A stretch of 64,000 bases of DNA from Streptomyces sp. CB02058. GTDB taxonomy: Bacteria > Actinomycetota > Actinomycetes > Streptomycetales > Streptomycetaceae. Within the stretch, counting starts at the first letter, position 1; the number at the start of each line of letters is the position of its first letter. The notes beneath the pieces are model-generated. The model was not told where the DNA came from, ran no database searches, and was given only the letters and a program-made list of their open reading frames with translations. Of the stretch, positions 7,672 to 15,976 are shown in pieces. A program made the position numbers and the translations under genes. The DNA lies in assembly GCF_001905505.1 (NCBI RefSeq), contig NZ_LIPG01000006.1, positions 372,001 through 436,000 on the forward strand, read 5' to 3'.

Positions 7672-10416
7672 ATGTCCAGGATGCCCCGCAGAACGCTCCT
7701 GAAGGCCGCGGCAGCGGCCGGCGCGGCCGCGCAGCTCAGCTGGTCCCTCGGTACCACCTCCGCCTCCGCCGCCCAGAGCGCGGAGCAGGCCGCCGAGCCG
7801 GTGGACCTGACCTGGCTGGAGTCCGGCGGCCTCGGAGCCGCACCCGGCTCCACGCTCGGCGTGCCCTGGCCCAAGGGGCAGTACGCCAAGGACCAGACGT
7901 TCGCGCTCTCCACGGAGGACGGCAAGGACGTCCCCGTGCAGACGTGGCCGATCGGCTACTGGCCGGACGGCTCGCTCAAGTGGACCGCGCACGCGGTCGG
8001 CCCCGAGGTCACCGCCAAGAAGTTCTCCCTCACCGCCGGTTCCCCCGCCGCCCCCTCCAAGAAGGTCACGGCGGTCCGCAAGGGGGGCGTCATCACCGTC
8101 TCCACCGGGGTGATCACGGCCAGGCTCGGCACCAGCGGCTCCGCCCTCGTCAAGACCGTCACCCGGGGCTCCACCGAGATCGCGCGGGACGGCCGCCTCG
8201 TCCTCGTACGCCAGGGGGAGATCGAGGACGGCGACCAGGGCAGCGAGAAGTTCGAACGCTTCGAGAGCGTCGTGGAGGAGGCCGAGGTCGAGCAGGACGG
8301 ACCGGTCCGCGCCGTCGTCCGCATCGACGGCAGGCACCGCAAGGGCTCGCGGTCCTGGATGCCCTTCTCCGTACGCTTCTACTTCTACGCGGGCGGCGAA
8401 TCGTTCCGGATGGTGCACACCATCACCTACGACGGCACCGTGGAGCCCGGAAAGGCGAGCGGCGACTTCGTGCGGGGCCTCGGTGTCCGCTTCACCGTGC
8501 CCATGCGCGACGCGGCCTACGACCGCCACATCCGCATCGGCGGCGACGGCACCGGGCTCCTGCGGGAAGCGGTCAAGGGCATCACCGGGCTGCGCCGCGA
8601 CCCCGGCGCGGCCGTCCGCGAGGCGCAGTTCGCCGGCCAGAAGCTCCCCGACCCCGCCACCTGGGACCAGCGGGTCACCACCCGTCTCCAGTACATCCCC
8701 GAGTGGGGCGACTACACCCTCTCCCAGCTCTCCGCCGACGGCTTCGGCCTGCGCAAGCGCACCAAGAAGGGACACGGCTGGATCGGCGCGGGCGGAGGCA
8801 GGCGGGCCTCGGGCTTCGGATACGTCGGCGGCCCCAGCGGCGGATTCTCCTTCGGGCTGCGCGACTTCTGGGAGAAGCACCCCGCCCAGCTCGACATCCG
8901 CGACGCGCACACCGACCAGGCCGAGGTCACCCTCTGGCTCTGGTCGCCCGAAGCCCAGCCCATGGACCTGCGCTTCTACCACGACGGCATGGGGCAGGAC
9001 ACCTACCCGGAGCAGGTCGAAGGCCTCAACATCACCTACGAGGACTACGAACCCGGCTTCGGCACCCCGTACGGCATCGCCAGGACCAGCGAACTCCTCT
9101 TCTGGGCCAACGAATCCACCCCCGCCCCCGAGGTGCTCGCCCAGCAGGTCGACGCCGTACGCACACCGCCCCAGCTCGCCGCCCCGCCCAAGCAGCTCGT
9201 CAAGGCGAAGGTGTTCGGCGGACTCTTCGCCGAACCCGACCGCTCCACCGCCGCGAAGTCGAAGATCGAGGACCACCTGGACTTCCTCTTCACGTACTAC
9301 AAGGACCAGGTGGAGATGCGCCGTTGGTACGGCTTCTGGGACTACGGCGACATCATGCACACCTACGACCCCACCCGCCACCAGTGGTGCTACGACGTCG
9401 GCGGCTATGCCTGGGACAACTCCGAGCTCTCGCCGGACCTCTGGCTCTGGTACGCCTACATGCGCTCCGGCCGTGCAGACATCTACCGCTTCGCCGAGGC
9501 CATGACCCGGCACACCGGCGAGGTCGACGTCTACCACCTCGGCAAATGGGCCGGCCTCGGCACCCGCCACGGTGTCCAGCACTACGCCGACAGTGCCAAG
9601 CAGCAGCGCATCGCCAACACCACCTACCGGCGCATGTTCTACTTCCTCACCGCGGACGAGCGCGTCGGCGACCTCATGCACGCCAACGTCGACTCCGACG
9701 AGACCTTCCTGGCCCTCGACCCCATCCGCAAGATCCGCACGGAGCCGTACACCCCCGACCGCCACGCCCTGTCCATCGGATTCGGCACCGACTGGAGCGG
9801 CCTCGTCTCCGCCTGGCTCACCGAGTGGGAACGGCGCGGCCCCAAGTGGGAGAAGGCCAGGGACCGGGTCCTGTCGACCATGGAGACCATCGCGGCCCAG
9901 CCCAACGGCTTCGTCCAGGGCACCGGGCTGTACGACCTCGACACCGGGAAGTTCGCCATCGCCGACGCGCCCGCGGTCGGCGTCTCGCACCTGTCCGCGA
10001 TGTTCGGCCTGGTCGAACTCAACGCCGAACTCATCGACATGATCGACATGCCGGCGTTCAAGGCCGCCTGGATCGACTACTGCCGCTACTTCAACGCCAC
10101 CAAGGCCGAACAGGCCGCGCGCTACGGAAGCAACTTCGGCACGCTCCTGCTGTTCCAGGGCCACTCGCGCCAGGACGCCTACGCCGCCGTGCAGACGGGC
10201 GACGTCACCCTGGCCACCCGCGCCTGGAAGCAGTTCTACAGCAGCGCCGACGCCTGGGACTACAAGGAGAGCACCGACTGGAGCACCAAGAAGATCGACG
10301 GGCCCACCGGGCCCGTACCGGGCAGTGAGGCGGCCTGGGTCAGCACCAACACCACCGCCCTGTACGGCCTGGCGGCCATTCAGAATCTCGCGCTCGTCGG
10401 CGACAAGATGCCGTAG
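7672..10416 (+). CDS. secreted PcRGLX/YetA-like (PL26-type) exo-rhamnogalacturonan lyase
   Basis: A 914-aa secreted protein. Residues 1-35 form a Tat signal (RR at 6-7, then an Ala-rich hydrophobic stretch and ASAAQS). The mature start (LTWLESGG, then GVPWPKGQ) and the large C-terminal helical part (HQWCYDVGGYAWDN, then WHL-type HTGEVDVYHLG and RHGVQHYADSAK) fit the three-domain PcRGLX/YetA family, whose characterised fungal member is an exo-acting unsaturated rhamnogalacturonan lyase of family PL26. Catalytic residues cannot be assigned from the sequence alone. It ends the transporter operon, after a 58-nt leader with a GAGAGAGG ribosome site. In Bacillus, yetA also neighbours lpl-type transporter genes and yesL-type proteins, which supports a role in pectin backbone degradation. 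Confidence 0.82.
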   Translation: MSRMPRRTLLKAAAAAGAAAQLSWSLGTTSASAAQSAEQAAEPVDLTWLESGGLGAAPGSTLGVPWPKGQYAKDQTFALSTEDGKDVPVQTWPIGYWPDGSLKWTAHAVGPEVTAKKFSLTAGSPAAPSKKVTAVRKGGVITVSTGVITARLGTSGSALVKTVTRGSTEIARDGRLVLVRQGEIEDGDQGSEKFERFESVVEEAEVEQDGPVRAVVRIDGRHRKGSRSWMPFSVRFYFYAGGESFRMVHTITYDGTVEPGKASGDFVRGLGVRFTVPMRDAAYDRHIRIGGDGTGLLREAVKGITGLRRDPGAAVREAQFAGQKLPDPATWDQRVTTRLQYIPEWGDYTLSQLSADGFGLRKRTKKGHGWIGAGGGRRASGFGYVGGPSGGFSFGLRDFWEKHPAQLDIRDAHTDQAEVTLWLWSPEAQPMDLRFYHDGMGQDTYPEQVEGLNITYEDYEPGFGTPYGIARTSELLFWANESTPAPEVLAQQVDAVRTPPQLAAPPKQLVKAKVFGGLFAEPDRSTAAKSKIEDHLDFLFTYYKDQVEMRRWYGFWDYGDIMHTYDPTRHQWCYDVGGYAWDNSELSPDLWLWYAYMRSGRADIYRFAEAMTRHTGEVDVYHLGKWAGLGTRHGVQHYADSAKQQRIANTTYRRMFYFLTADERVGDLMHANVDSDETFLALDPIRKIRTEPYTPDRHALSIGFGTDWSGLVSAWLTEWERRGPKWEKARDRVLSTMETIAAQPNGFVQGTGLYDLDTGKFAIADAPAVGVSHLSAMFGLVELNAELIDMIDMPAFKAAWIDYCRYFNATKAEQAARYGSNFGTLLLFQGHSRQDAYAAVQTGDVTLATRAWKQFYSSADAWDYKESTDWSTKKIDGPTGPVPGSEAAWVSTNTTALYGLAAIQNLALVGDKMP

Positions 10417-10437
10417 ACCCCCGCGGACGCGCGGGTC
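10416..10437. terminator. bidirectional hairpin between convergent genes
   Basis: A 9-bp stem with one bulged base (10416-10425 with 10430-10437/10438) and 4-nt loop spans the stop codons of the PL26-type lyase gene (plus) and the large membrane protein gene (minus). It could end both transcripts. Confidence 0.5.
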
Positions 10438-12874
10438 AGCGCATCCGCCCGAAGCTCTCCCGCACCCGGCGCGCGTCGCGCAGCCGCTGCTCGTACGTCG
10501 CACCGACGGCCAGCAGCAGCAGCCCGGCGAGCGCCGGGGGCGCCCAGCGGGGGAGCGCGTCGAACACCTGCACCACGTGCGGGGCGAGCTCGTGCAGCCC
10601 GTCCAGCGCCAGCACCGAACCGCCCAGCACCAGGGGCGCCTGGAGTCGCAGCCGGGCGCCCACCAGCGTGACCACCAGCGCCGCGACACCCAGCAGCAGG
10701 GGCCGCAGCCAGTGCGGATCGGCCCACGCCACGGCCAGGCTCGGCACCATCGTCGTGGACAGGGCCGGACCGTACGCCACCCATGACGACGCGGCCGGGT
10801 CCCGGCGCCGGCGCAGATACCCCACCACGAACGCGGCCACCGAGACCGGCAGCGTGTACGCCTCGGGGTCCGTCACGCCCGAGGCCGCCAGCCGCACCCA
10901 GGCCGCGGCCACGAACAGGGCCGCCGCCGGATACCCGGCCGCCCGACGGCGCTCCTTCCGCAGCGCCGTGCCCGTGGCCAGCACACCGCACAGACCCAGC
11001 ACCAGGGACAGGAACGGCGCGTCGGACACCGCCAGCATCACCGCCACCAGCGCGGCGAACGCACCCGTGAGCTCCACCGGCACCGCGACGGCGGGCCCGC
11101 TCAGCCGCGCCCCCAGCACCACGGTCGCCGCCGTCACGAGCAGCACCAGGGGGGCCGTGTGCGGAGCGCTCCACCCGAGCGAGGTCCCCGCGGCCACCGC
11201 GACGGCCGTCGCGCACAGCAGCGCGCCGCAGGCCAGGACCGACCGCACGGCGGGCACCGCCGACATGGCCGCCGCACCCGCAAGGAGCACCGCCAGTGTC
11301 AGGAGGACCGCGTACGTCGCGGGCTCGGCGGCCAGCCCGAGCATTCCCGCGCTCACCGCCCCGGCCGCCGCGCACACCAGGCACGTCACCGCGAGGGCGT
11401 CCGCTCCTCGGCGTACGCCGGTCGCCAGCAGCGCCGCGACCAGCAGCAGTTCCGCGGCGACCGCCACCGCGTACGGCACATCCGCCACGGCGAGCAGCGC
11501 GAGCACGGCGCCCCAGCCCAGGACCGCGGCACCCGCCGCCGCAGCGATCCGCCACCCGTCACGCGGGACGGCCGCCGGCCACCTCACGTACAGCGCGACG
11601 GCCAGGCCCGCGGCCAGCGCCAGCACCACGGGCGAGGAGGCCGACGCCGACCACAGCGCCGACTGCCCCAGTGCGTCCCGGAAGCCCTCCGGCGCCCCGG
11701 ACCACACCCCCGCCGACAGCGACGCCGGCCCCAGCAGCACCGCGGCCACCACCGGAACCGCCCACAGCACCGCGCCCGCGACCACTGCGGCCGACGCCGC
11801 CAGGACGCCCCGGCCCAGGGGCCGGGGGACCCGCAGCCGCAGCACCACCGGCAGCCCCGCCCCGCACACCAGATACACCACGACCGCCCAGCCCCACGGC
11901 AGCTCCGCGGCCGGCACACCGCCCACCGCGGCCACCGAGGCGAGACCCGCCACGACACCCCCGAGCACGGCCATCGCCTTCGGCGCGCGCCATGCCCCGG
12001 ACACCGCCACCGCCGCACCGGCCAGAAGCAGGGCGCCGGGGGCCAGCGCCTCCGGCGCGCCACCCGCCGACACCGACAGCCCCAGGCCGAGCCCCAGCGC
12101 GATCAGCCCCGTCAGCAGCGCACCGGCGCACGCCGTGGCCCGCACCGCGAGACCCCGGCCCCACAGCGCCACCGCGACATCCGCGGCGGCCGTCACCATG
12201 AGCGCCCAGCCGAAGCCCGCCGCGGACGCCCCCGCGGCCCAGGCGCCGAACACCAGCGGCAGCTGCCCCGCCACCACGGCCGAGGGCAGCGGCACCCGCA
12301 ACCGGCCCAGCAGCAGCCCGTACGCGGTCCACACCACCACCAGCACCGCCGAGGCGACCGCCGAGAAGACCAGCCCGTCCGTGTCCGGCGCGGCCACCGA
12401 GTGCAGCGCGATCGCGTCCAGCACCGTCAGCACGAGGGCCAGGGAGGCCACCGCCTCCGCCGTCGAGGGCAGCCTGCGGCCCAGCAGCAGTGAGGGCGCC
12501 ACCAGCGCACCGGCCGTCACCGCCGCGAGCACCGCCGAACGGCCGGCGATCCCCATCTCGCCCCAGCTGAACAGGGTGAAGGCGATCGCCGCGACCGTCA
12601 GCAGCAGACCGCCGAGGACCAGCAGCACGTTCTGCGTGCCGTGCGCCGGAGTCCTGCGGACCGGCGGCGCGAACGGCCGGGCGGCAGGCGTCGCGGGGCC
12701 CGGCGGGACGACGGGCGTACCCAGCACCCCGAGCAGCCAGGCGCGGCGATTGAGCAACTGGAGCCGGCGGGTGTCCAGCCAGGCCAGTTCACGGTCGAGG
12801 AGCGCCAATTCCTCGGCGGGCGGCGGCACATGTTCCATGTACGGGAGTGTGGCGGCGGCCACATCCGGGTGCAT
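10436..12874 (-). CDS. large polytopic membrane protein, SCO7613-C-terminal-domain type
   Basis: An 812-aa protein. A short charged N-terminal region (PPPAEELALLDRELAWLDTR, then QLLNRRAWLL) predicts a helical pair, and a proline-rich linker follows. From about residue 75 on it is an almost unbroken series of some 20-25 hydrophobic, Ala/Leu/Val-rich segments. Proteins of this layout are common in Streptomyces, carry the SCO7613 C-terminal domain name and have no known function. The start is uncertain: ATG 12874 gives the longest form, ATG 12838 (MEHVPPPAEE) is closer to how related proteins begin, and neither has a clear ribosome site. It lies between the lyase operon (convergent) and tRNA-Val copy 2 (divergent). 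Confidence 0.85.
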   Translation of the reverse strand: MHPDVAAATLPYMEHVPPPAEELALLDRELAWLDTRRLQLLNRRAWLLGVLGTPVVPPGPATPAARPFAPPVRRTPAHGTQNVLLVLGGLLLTVAAIAFTLFSWGEMGIAGRSAVLAAVTAGALVAPSLLLGRRLPSTAEAVASLALVLTVLDAIALHSVAAPDTDGLVFSAVASAVLVVVWTAYGLLLGRLRVPLPSAVVAGQLPLVFGAWAAGASAAGFGWALMVTAAADVAVALWGRGLAVRATACAGALLTGLIALGLGLGLSVSAGGAPEALAPGALLLAGAAVAVSGAWRAPKAMAVLGGVVAGLASVAAVGGVPAAELPWGWAVVVYLVCGAGLPVVLRLRVPRPLGRGVLAASAAVVAGAVLWAVPVVAAVLLGPASLSAGVWSGAPEGFRDALGQSALWSASASSPVVLALAAGLAVALYVRWPAAVPRDGWRIAAAAGAAVLGWGAVLALLAVADVPYAVAVAAELLLVAALLATGVRRGADALAVTCLVCAAAGAVSAGMLGLAAEPATYAVLLTLAVLLAGAAAMSAVPAVRSVLACGALLCATAVAVAAGTSLGWSAPHTAPLVLLVTAATVVLGARLSGPAVAVPVELTGAFAALVAVMLAVSDAPFLSLVLGLCGVLATGTALRKERRRAAGYPAAALFVAAAWVRLAASGVTDPEAYTLPVSVAAFVVGYLRRRRDPAASSWVAYGPALSTTMVPSLAVAWADPHWLRPLLLGVAALVVTLVGARLRLQAPLVLGGSVLALDGLHELAPHVVQVFDALPRWAPPALAGLLLLAVGATYEQRLRDARRVRESFGRMR

Positions 12875-12910
12875 GGGCGCGGATACTCAGATCCGCCACT
12901 GAGTAGGAGT

Positions 12911-12944
12911 TTGAACCAGGGGCGCCGGGCCCTGTATGGTTCAA
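12911..12944 (+). promoter_or_regulatory. promoter of tRNA-Val copy 2, inside an inverted repeat
   Basis: A -35 TTGAAC (12911-12916) and a -10 TATGGT (12935-12940), 18 nt apart, place transcription start a few bases before the tRNA at 12954. The same bases form a perfect 8-bp inverted repeat (TTGAACCA at 12911-12918, TGGTTCAA at 12937-12944). Confidence 0.55.
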
Positions 12945-12953
12945 CCCGTTCCC

Positions 12954-13025
12954 GGGCGATTAGCTCAGTGGGAGAGCGCTTCGTTCACACCGAAGAGGTC
13001 ACTGGTTCGAAACCAGTATCGCCCA
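12954..13025 (+). tRNA. tRNA-Val (anticodon CAC), copy 2
   Basis: A 72-nt cloverleaf identical to the gene at 3586-3657 except for A instead of C at the last T-loop position. Anticodon CAC at 12986-12988; discriminator A at 13025; CCA not encoded. The flanks of the two tRNA genes are unrelated, so the duplication is limited to the tRNA itself. A terminator follows at 13033-13069. Confidence 0.97.
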
Positions 13026-13032
13026 CCCGGGA

Positions 13033-13069
13033 AGAGCCGGTCCGTCAGTGTCATCGACGGACCGGCTTT
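13033..13069 (+). terminator. terminator after tRNA-Val copy 2
   Basis: A perfect 12-bp stem (13035-13046 with 13056-13067) and 9-nt loop, extendable by a G-T and an A-T pair and followed by TTTC, 8 nt past the tRNA. Confidence 0.8.
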
Positions 13070-13114
13070 CGCGTACCCGGAGTGCCCGGACGGACCGGAG
13101 CGCCCGGACCCGGT

Positions 13115-13840
13115 TCAGGCGGCCGCGGGCAGCTCCGGGCGCAGCGGCCATGCCGGGTCGACCGTCTCCGGCGCACCGCTCTTCTCGAACCACGCCTGGA
13201 GCCCGCGCGCCTGCGCCGCGTGCCACACCGCCTGGAGCGAGTGCACCTCCGCCGGTGACAGCCGCTCCAGCCGGGCGGAGAACCGCCGCCCCACCGCGCG
13301 CACCAGCTCCAGCGAGGCCGCCGCGTCGGCCGCCGCGTCGTGCGCGCCGTCCAGCGTCACCCCGTACAGCTCGCAGAGGTCCGTCAGCGTGCGGCGGCCC
13401 TTGCGGTAGCGGTCCAGGTGCTTGTCCAGCACCCGGGGATCCAGCACGCACAGCGGCTTGGTCCCCAGATACCCGGCCAGCGACGACGCCCGGTGGCGCC
13501 TCAGCTCCCGGTCCAGGAGCGTCAGATCGAACGGCGCGTTCATCACGACCAGGGGCCGGCCCGTCACGCACTGCTCCGCCAGCGCCCGGGCTATCTCCTC
13601 GACGACCGGCGCGGGCCACCGGCCGTTGCGCTGCAGATGGTCGTCGGTCAGACCGTGGATCTCGGTGGCGCCGGGCGGCACCGGAATCCCCGGATTGACC
13701 AGCCAGCGGGTGACGCGGAGCCGTCCGCCCGCGGTGTCCTGGAGCACGAGTGCGGCCGAAACGATCCGGTCCTCCTCGACGTCCACGCCTGTTGTCTCGG
13801 TGTCAAAAGCCGCCAGCGGCCCCTCGAACCAATGCATCAT
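13115..13840 (-). CDS. DnaQ-like 3'-5' exonuclease (DEDDh)
   Basis: A 241-aa exonuclease-family protein. Motif I is AAFDTETTGVD (the DxE pair near residues 12-14), motif II is VVMNAPFDLTLLDREL, and motif III ends in HDAAADA, giving the histidine and last aspartate of the DEDDh class. There is no polymerase or other domain, so it resembles the stand-alone DnaQ-like exonucleases of actinobacteria that act in DNA repair or RNA turnover rather than a dedicated polymerase subunit. ATG 13840 is chosen (MMHWFEGP) because GAGGAG stands 9 nt upstream; the longer open frame above it is not conserved-looking. Divergent from the DUF4365 gene. Confidence 0.92.
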   Translation of the reverse strand: MMHWFEGPLAAFDTETTGVDVEEDRIVSAALVLQDTAGGRLRVTRWLVNPGIPVPPGATEIHGLTDDHLQRNGRWPAPVVEEIARALAEQCVTGRPLVVMNAPFDLTLLDRELRRHRASSLAGYLGTKPLCVLDPRVLDKHLDRYRKGRRTLTDLCELYGVTLDGAHDAAADAAASLELVRAVGRRFSARLERLSPAEVHSLQAVWHAAQARGLQAWFEKSGAPETVDPAWPLRPELPAAA

Positions 13841-14034
13841 CCCCGAACTCCTCGCGCCTGCACGGCAGATGACGGGATTCCTCTGCCCGGTTCGGTGATA
13901 CCCGCACCCTATGCCTGATACGCCGTTTACGGGCCTTCTCCTGCGGTGACAACACAAGTGACGGGCACGGAAGTTGACCAGCCCGGCAGCGGAGACCGGG
14001 CAACCGGTCGGCACAGCCCGGAAGGCACGGAGCC

Positions 14035-14634
14035 ATGGCGCTCGCGCAGCCGAACCCAGGGAGTCCCGCCCGCACCGAGGACCACGGGGGAAAGCCGCCG
14101 TCGCAGCGGAACGCACCACCGCTGCGCGGCACACTCGCCACCACCGCCTGCATGGAGACCCTCCAGGTGGGCTACCTCCACGCCGTGGCCGCGGCGGCGG
14201 GCTGCTCGCTCTCGCAGCCCTTTCCCGACAACGGCATCGACTGGCACGTCAGCCACGGCGCCCCGGACCACACCGTCGACGACGAAGTGACCATAAAGGT
14301 GCAGCTCAAATGCACCTACCAGATCCCCGCGCACCCGCCCGGCGCCGCGTTCTCCTTCACCCTCGACAACGCCCATCTGGTGAAGCTCGCCCGCACCCCG
14401 GTCTCGGTGCACAAGATCCTGGTCGTGATGCTCGTACCCCGCAGCCAGGACGACTGGCTGCGGGCCGGGCACGACCGGCTCGACCTGAGGCACTGCTGCT
14501 ACTGGACGAACCTGGCCGGCCACCCGGTGACGGGCAGGTACCGGACCACCGTGCGGATCCCGACCTCGCGGATCTTCGACGACCGCGCGCTCTGCGACAT
14601 CATGGCCCGGGTCGGGGCGGGAGGGAGACCCTGA
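14035..14634 (+). CDS. DUF4365 domain protein (nuclease-like fold)
   Basis: A 199-aa protein. After a polar, Pro-rich tail of about 35 residues, the DUF4365 core begins (METLQVGYLHAVAAAAGC), with PDNGIDWHVSH and later KVQLKCTYQI. The glutamate in the first helix, the GID aspartate and the QLK triplet are arranged as in PD-(D/E)XK nuclease-like folds; this reading is inference. ATG 14035 follows a fair ribosome site (AAGGCACGGAG). The stop overlaps the next start by 1 nt (TGATG), so the two products are made in step. The pair sits just upstream of thrS. Function unknown. Confidence 0.85.
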   Translation: MALAQPNPGSPARTEDHGGKPPSQRNAPPLRGTLATTACMETLQVGYLHAVAAAAGCSLSQPFPDNGIDWHVSHGAPDHTVDDEVTIKVQLKCTYQIPAHPPGAAFSFTLDNAHLVKLARTPVSVHKILVVMLVPRSQDDWLRAGHDRLDLRHCCYWTNLAGHPVTGRYRTTVRIPTSRIFDDRALCDIMARVGAGGRP

Positions 14635-15875
14635 TGCACCGCTCGACGGACGAGCCCACCGGAGGAACGGTCCCGGCGGGCTCGCGCGCACACCCGTACG
14701 CGGAGGAAGCCGGAGGCGGCCCGTTCCCGGACCCCGCGCGCGTCGACCCCGCCGTCCTCGCCGCGCTGCTGCGCAGGCACGGCTGGCACCGCCGCGGAGG
14801 CGCCCACGGCCGCTACGGCCGCTGGGTCCCGCCCGGATCCGCCGCCGGCGGCACCAGCCTGCTCGTCCCGGACACCACCGCCTTCCCCGACAGCGAGGAC
14901 CTGCTCGCCGAGGCCCTCACCGCGCTCGCCCGCAGCGCCACCCCGTCCGCCCGGGACATCCTCGTCGCCCTCACCGTGCCCAGCGACGAGATCCGCTGGT
15001 GGCGGGAGGTGCCCGAGGAGACCGCCGGGGCGGCTGACTGGACCGGCAGCGACCAGCTGCGCACGGCGGCCCGGCAGATCCTCCTGGCCGGAGCGCTCGC
15101 CGTGCGCGGCCGGGCCGGCTACCACGGGGCGCGCCACCTCAGGAAGGCCCGTACGGCGCTGGACGGCACGCTCGTCGGCCCGGCCGGCCGCGGGGGCGGC
15201 CTCACCGCGTTCGTCCCCGTCGCGGAGGGGCGCGAGGTCGCCGTACAGCTCTACTCCGCGCTCCACGCCACCCGGGAGGCCGTCGACTACCAGCGGGCCA
15301 CCGGCGGCATGGAGGCCTTCGACGCCGCCGTCGCGGCCGGGGTGAGCCGCGAGCTGACCGAGGCGGTCGTCGCGCTGGTCAGGGGGGCGGAGGGCGCCAG
15401 GATCACGCTGGCCTGGGCGCCCGCCGCGGGAACACCCCACGGCTGCCCGGCGAGCCCCGAGCCCGTCGAATTCTCACCGGGCGACCTGCCCGCCCTCCGG
15501 CTCGCCGGGGTGCGCTACCTCCAGGACGAGCCCGCGGTGCCCGTACGGATCACCGGGGCCGTGGTACGGCTGCGCCGCTCGGGCCCGCGCGGTCCCGGCG
15601 TCGTACGGCTGCGGGTGCTCGCGGGGGCGGAGGTCGCGCACGTACGGATCGAGCTCGACGAGGAGGCCTACCGGATCGCCGGCCACGCCCACCTGGTGGG
15701 GCTGCCCCTGCGGGTGGAGGGCAGGCTGGAGAACCGCGGCGGCTTCCGGCGGCTCACCGGCGCCTCGCAGGTCGCCCCGGTCCAGGTGGACGAGGCCGAG
15801 CGGGACCGGCTGATGAAGTCGCTCCAGGAGAACGTCGACTTCTTCGAGGAGGCGTGCACGGGGGACGAGGAGTAG
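14634..15875 (+). CDS. uncharacterised 413-aa protein coupled to DUF4365
   Basis: I do not recognise a named domain. The N-terminus is polar with a HGWHRRGG and RYGRWVPPG segment. The middle has PSARDILVALTVPSDEIRWW, a Leu/Ala helix region (LRTAARQILLAGALAV), and TREAVDYQRATGGMEAFDAA. The last 110 residues are beta-rich (VRITGAVVRLRRSG, then HVRIELDEEAYRIAGHAH) and could be an OB-like or wing fold; the extreme C-terminus is acidic. The overall layout recalls a widespread class of unnamed proteins of about 400 aa with a similar beta-rich ending. ATG 14634 overlaps the DUF4365 stop, so a joint function is likely. Confidence 0.8.
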   Translation: MHRSTDEPTGGTVPAGSRAHPYAEEAGGGPFPDPARVDPAVLAALLRRHGWHRRGGAHGRYGRWVPPGSAAGGTSLLVPDTTAFPDSEDLLAEALTALARSATPSARDILVALTVPSDEIRWWREVPEETAGAADWTGSDQLRTAARQILLAGALAVRGRAGYHGARHLRKARTALDGTLVGPAGRGGGLTAFVPVAEGREVAVQLYSALHATREAVDYQRATGGMEAFDAAVAAGVSRELTEAVVALVRGAEGARITLAWAPAAGTPHGCPASPEPVEFSPGDLPALRLAGVRYLQDEPAVPVRITGAVVRLRRSGPRGPGVVRLRVLAGAEVAHVRIELDEEAYRIAGHAHLVGLPLRVEGRLENRGGFRRLTGASQVAPVQVDEAERDRLMKSLQENVDFFEEACTGDEE

Positions 15876-15976
15876 GCGGCCCGGTATCCCTTTCGCGTCG
15901 AGGCCCCCCGGCTCGGTACGATTCCTCTTGCGCGCGCAGGAGGAATGCGACGCACCCCCTCAGTCAGGAGAGACCG

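Noticed and set aside
7138..10689. A minus-strand open frame of more than 1,100 codons opposite the lyase gene
   Set aside because: It is a GC-driven shadow of the true plus-strand gene: its protein is Gly/Val/Leu/Glu-rich without any family motif, and the plus-strand protein has a Tat signal and family features.
3658..12953. Integrated phage or integrative element between the two tRNA-Val genes
   Set aside because: No integrase, excisionase, replication or conjugation gene lies between the tRNAs, and no longer flanking repeat (att-like) beyond the tRNA was seen.
15876..15976. T-box leader before thrS
   Set aside because: The gap is only 101 nt and no T-box core sequence or long stem was visible; hisS and alaS leaders are even shorter.
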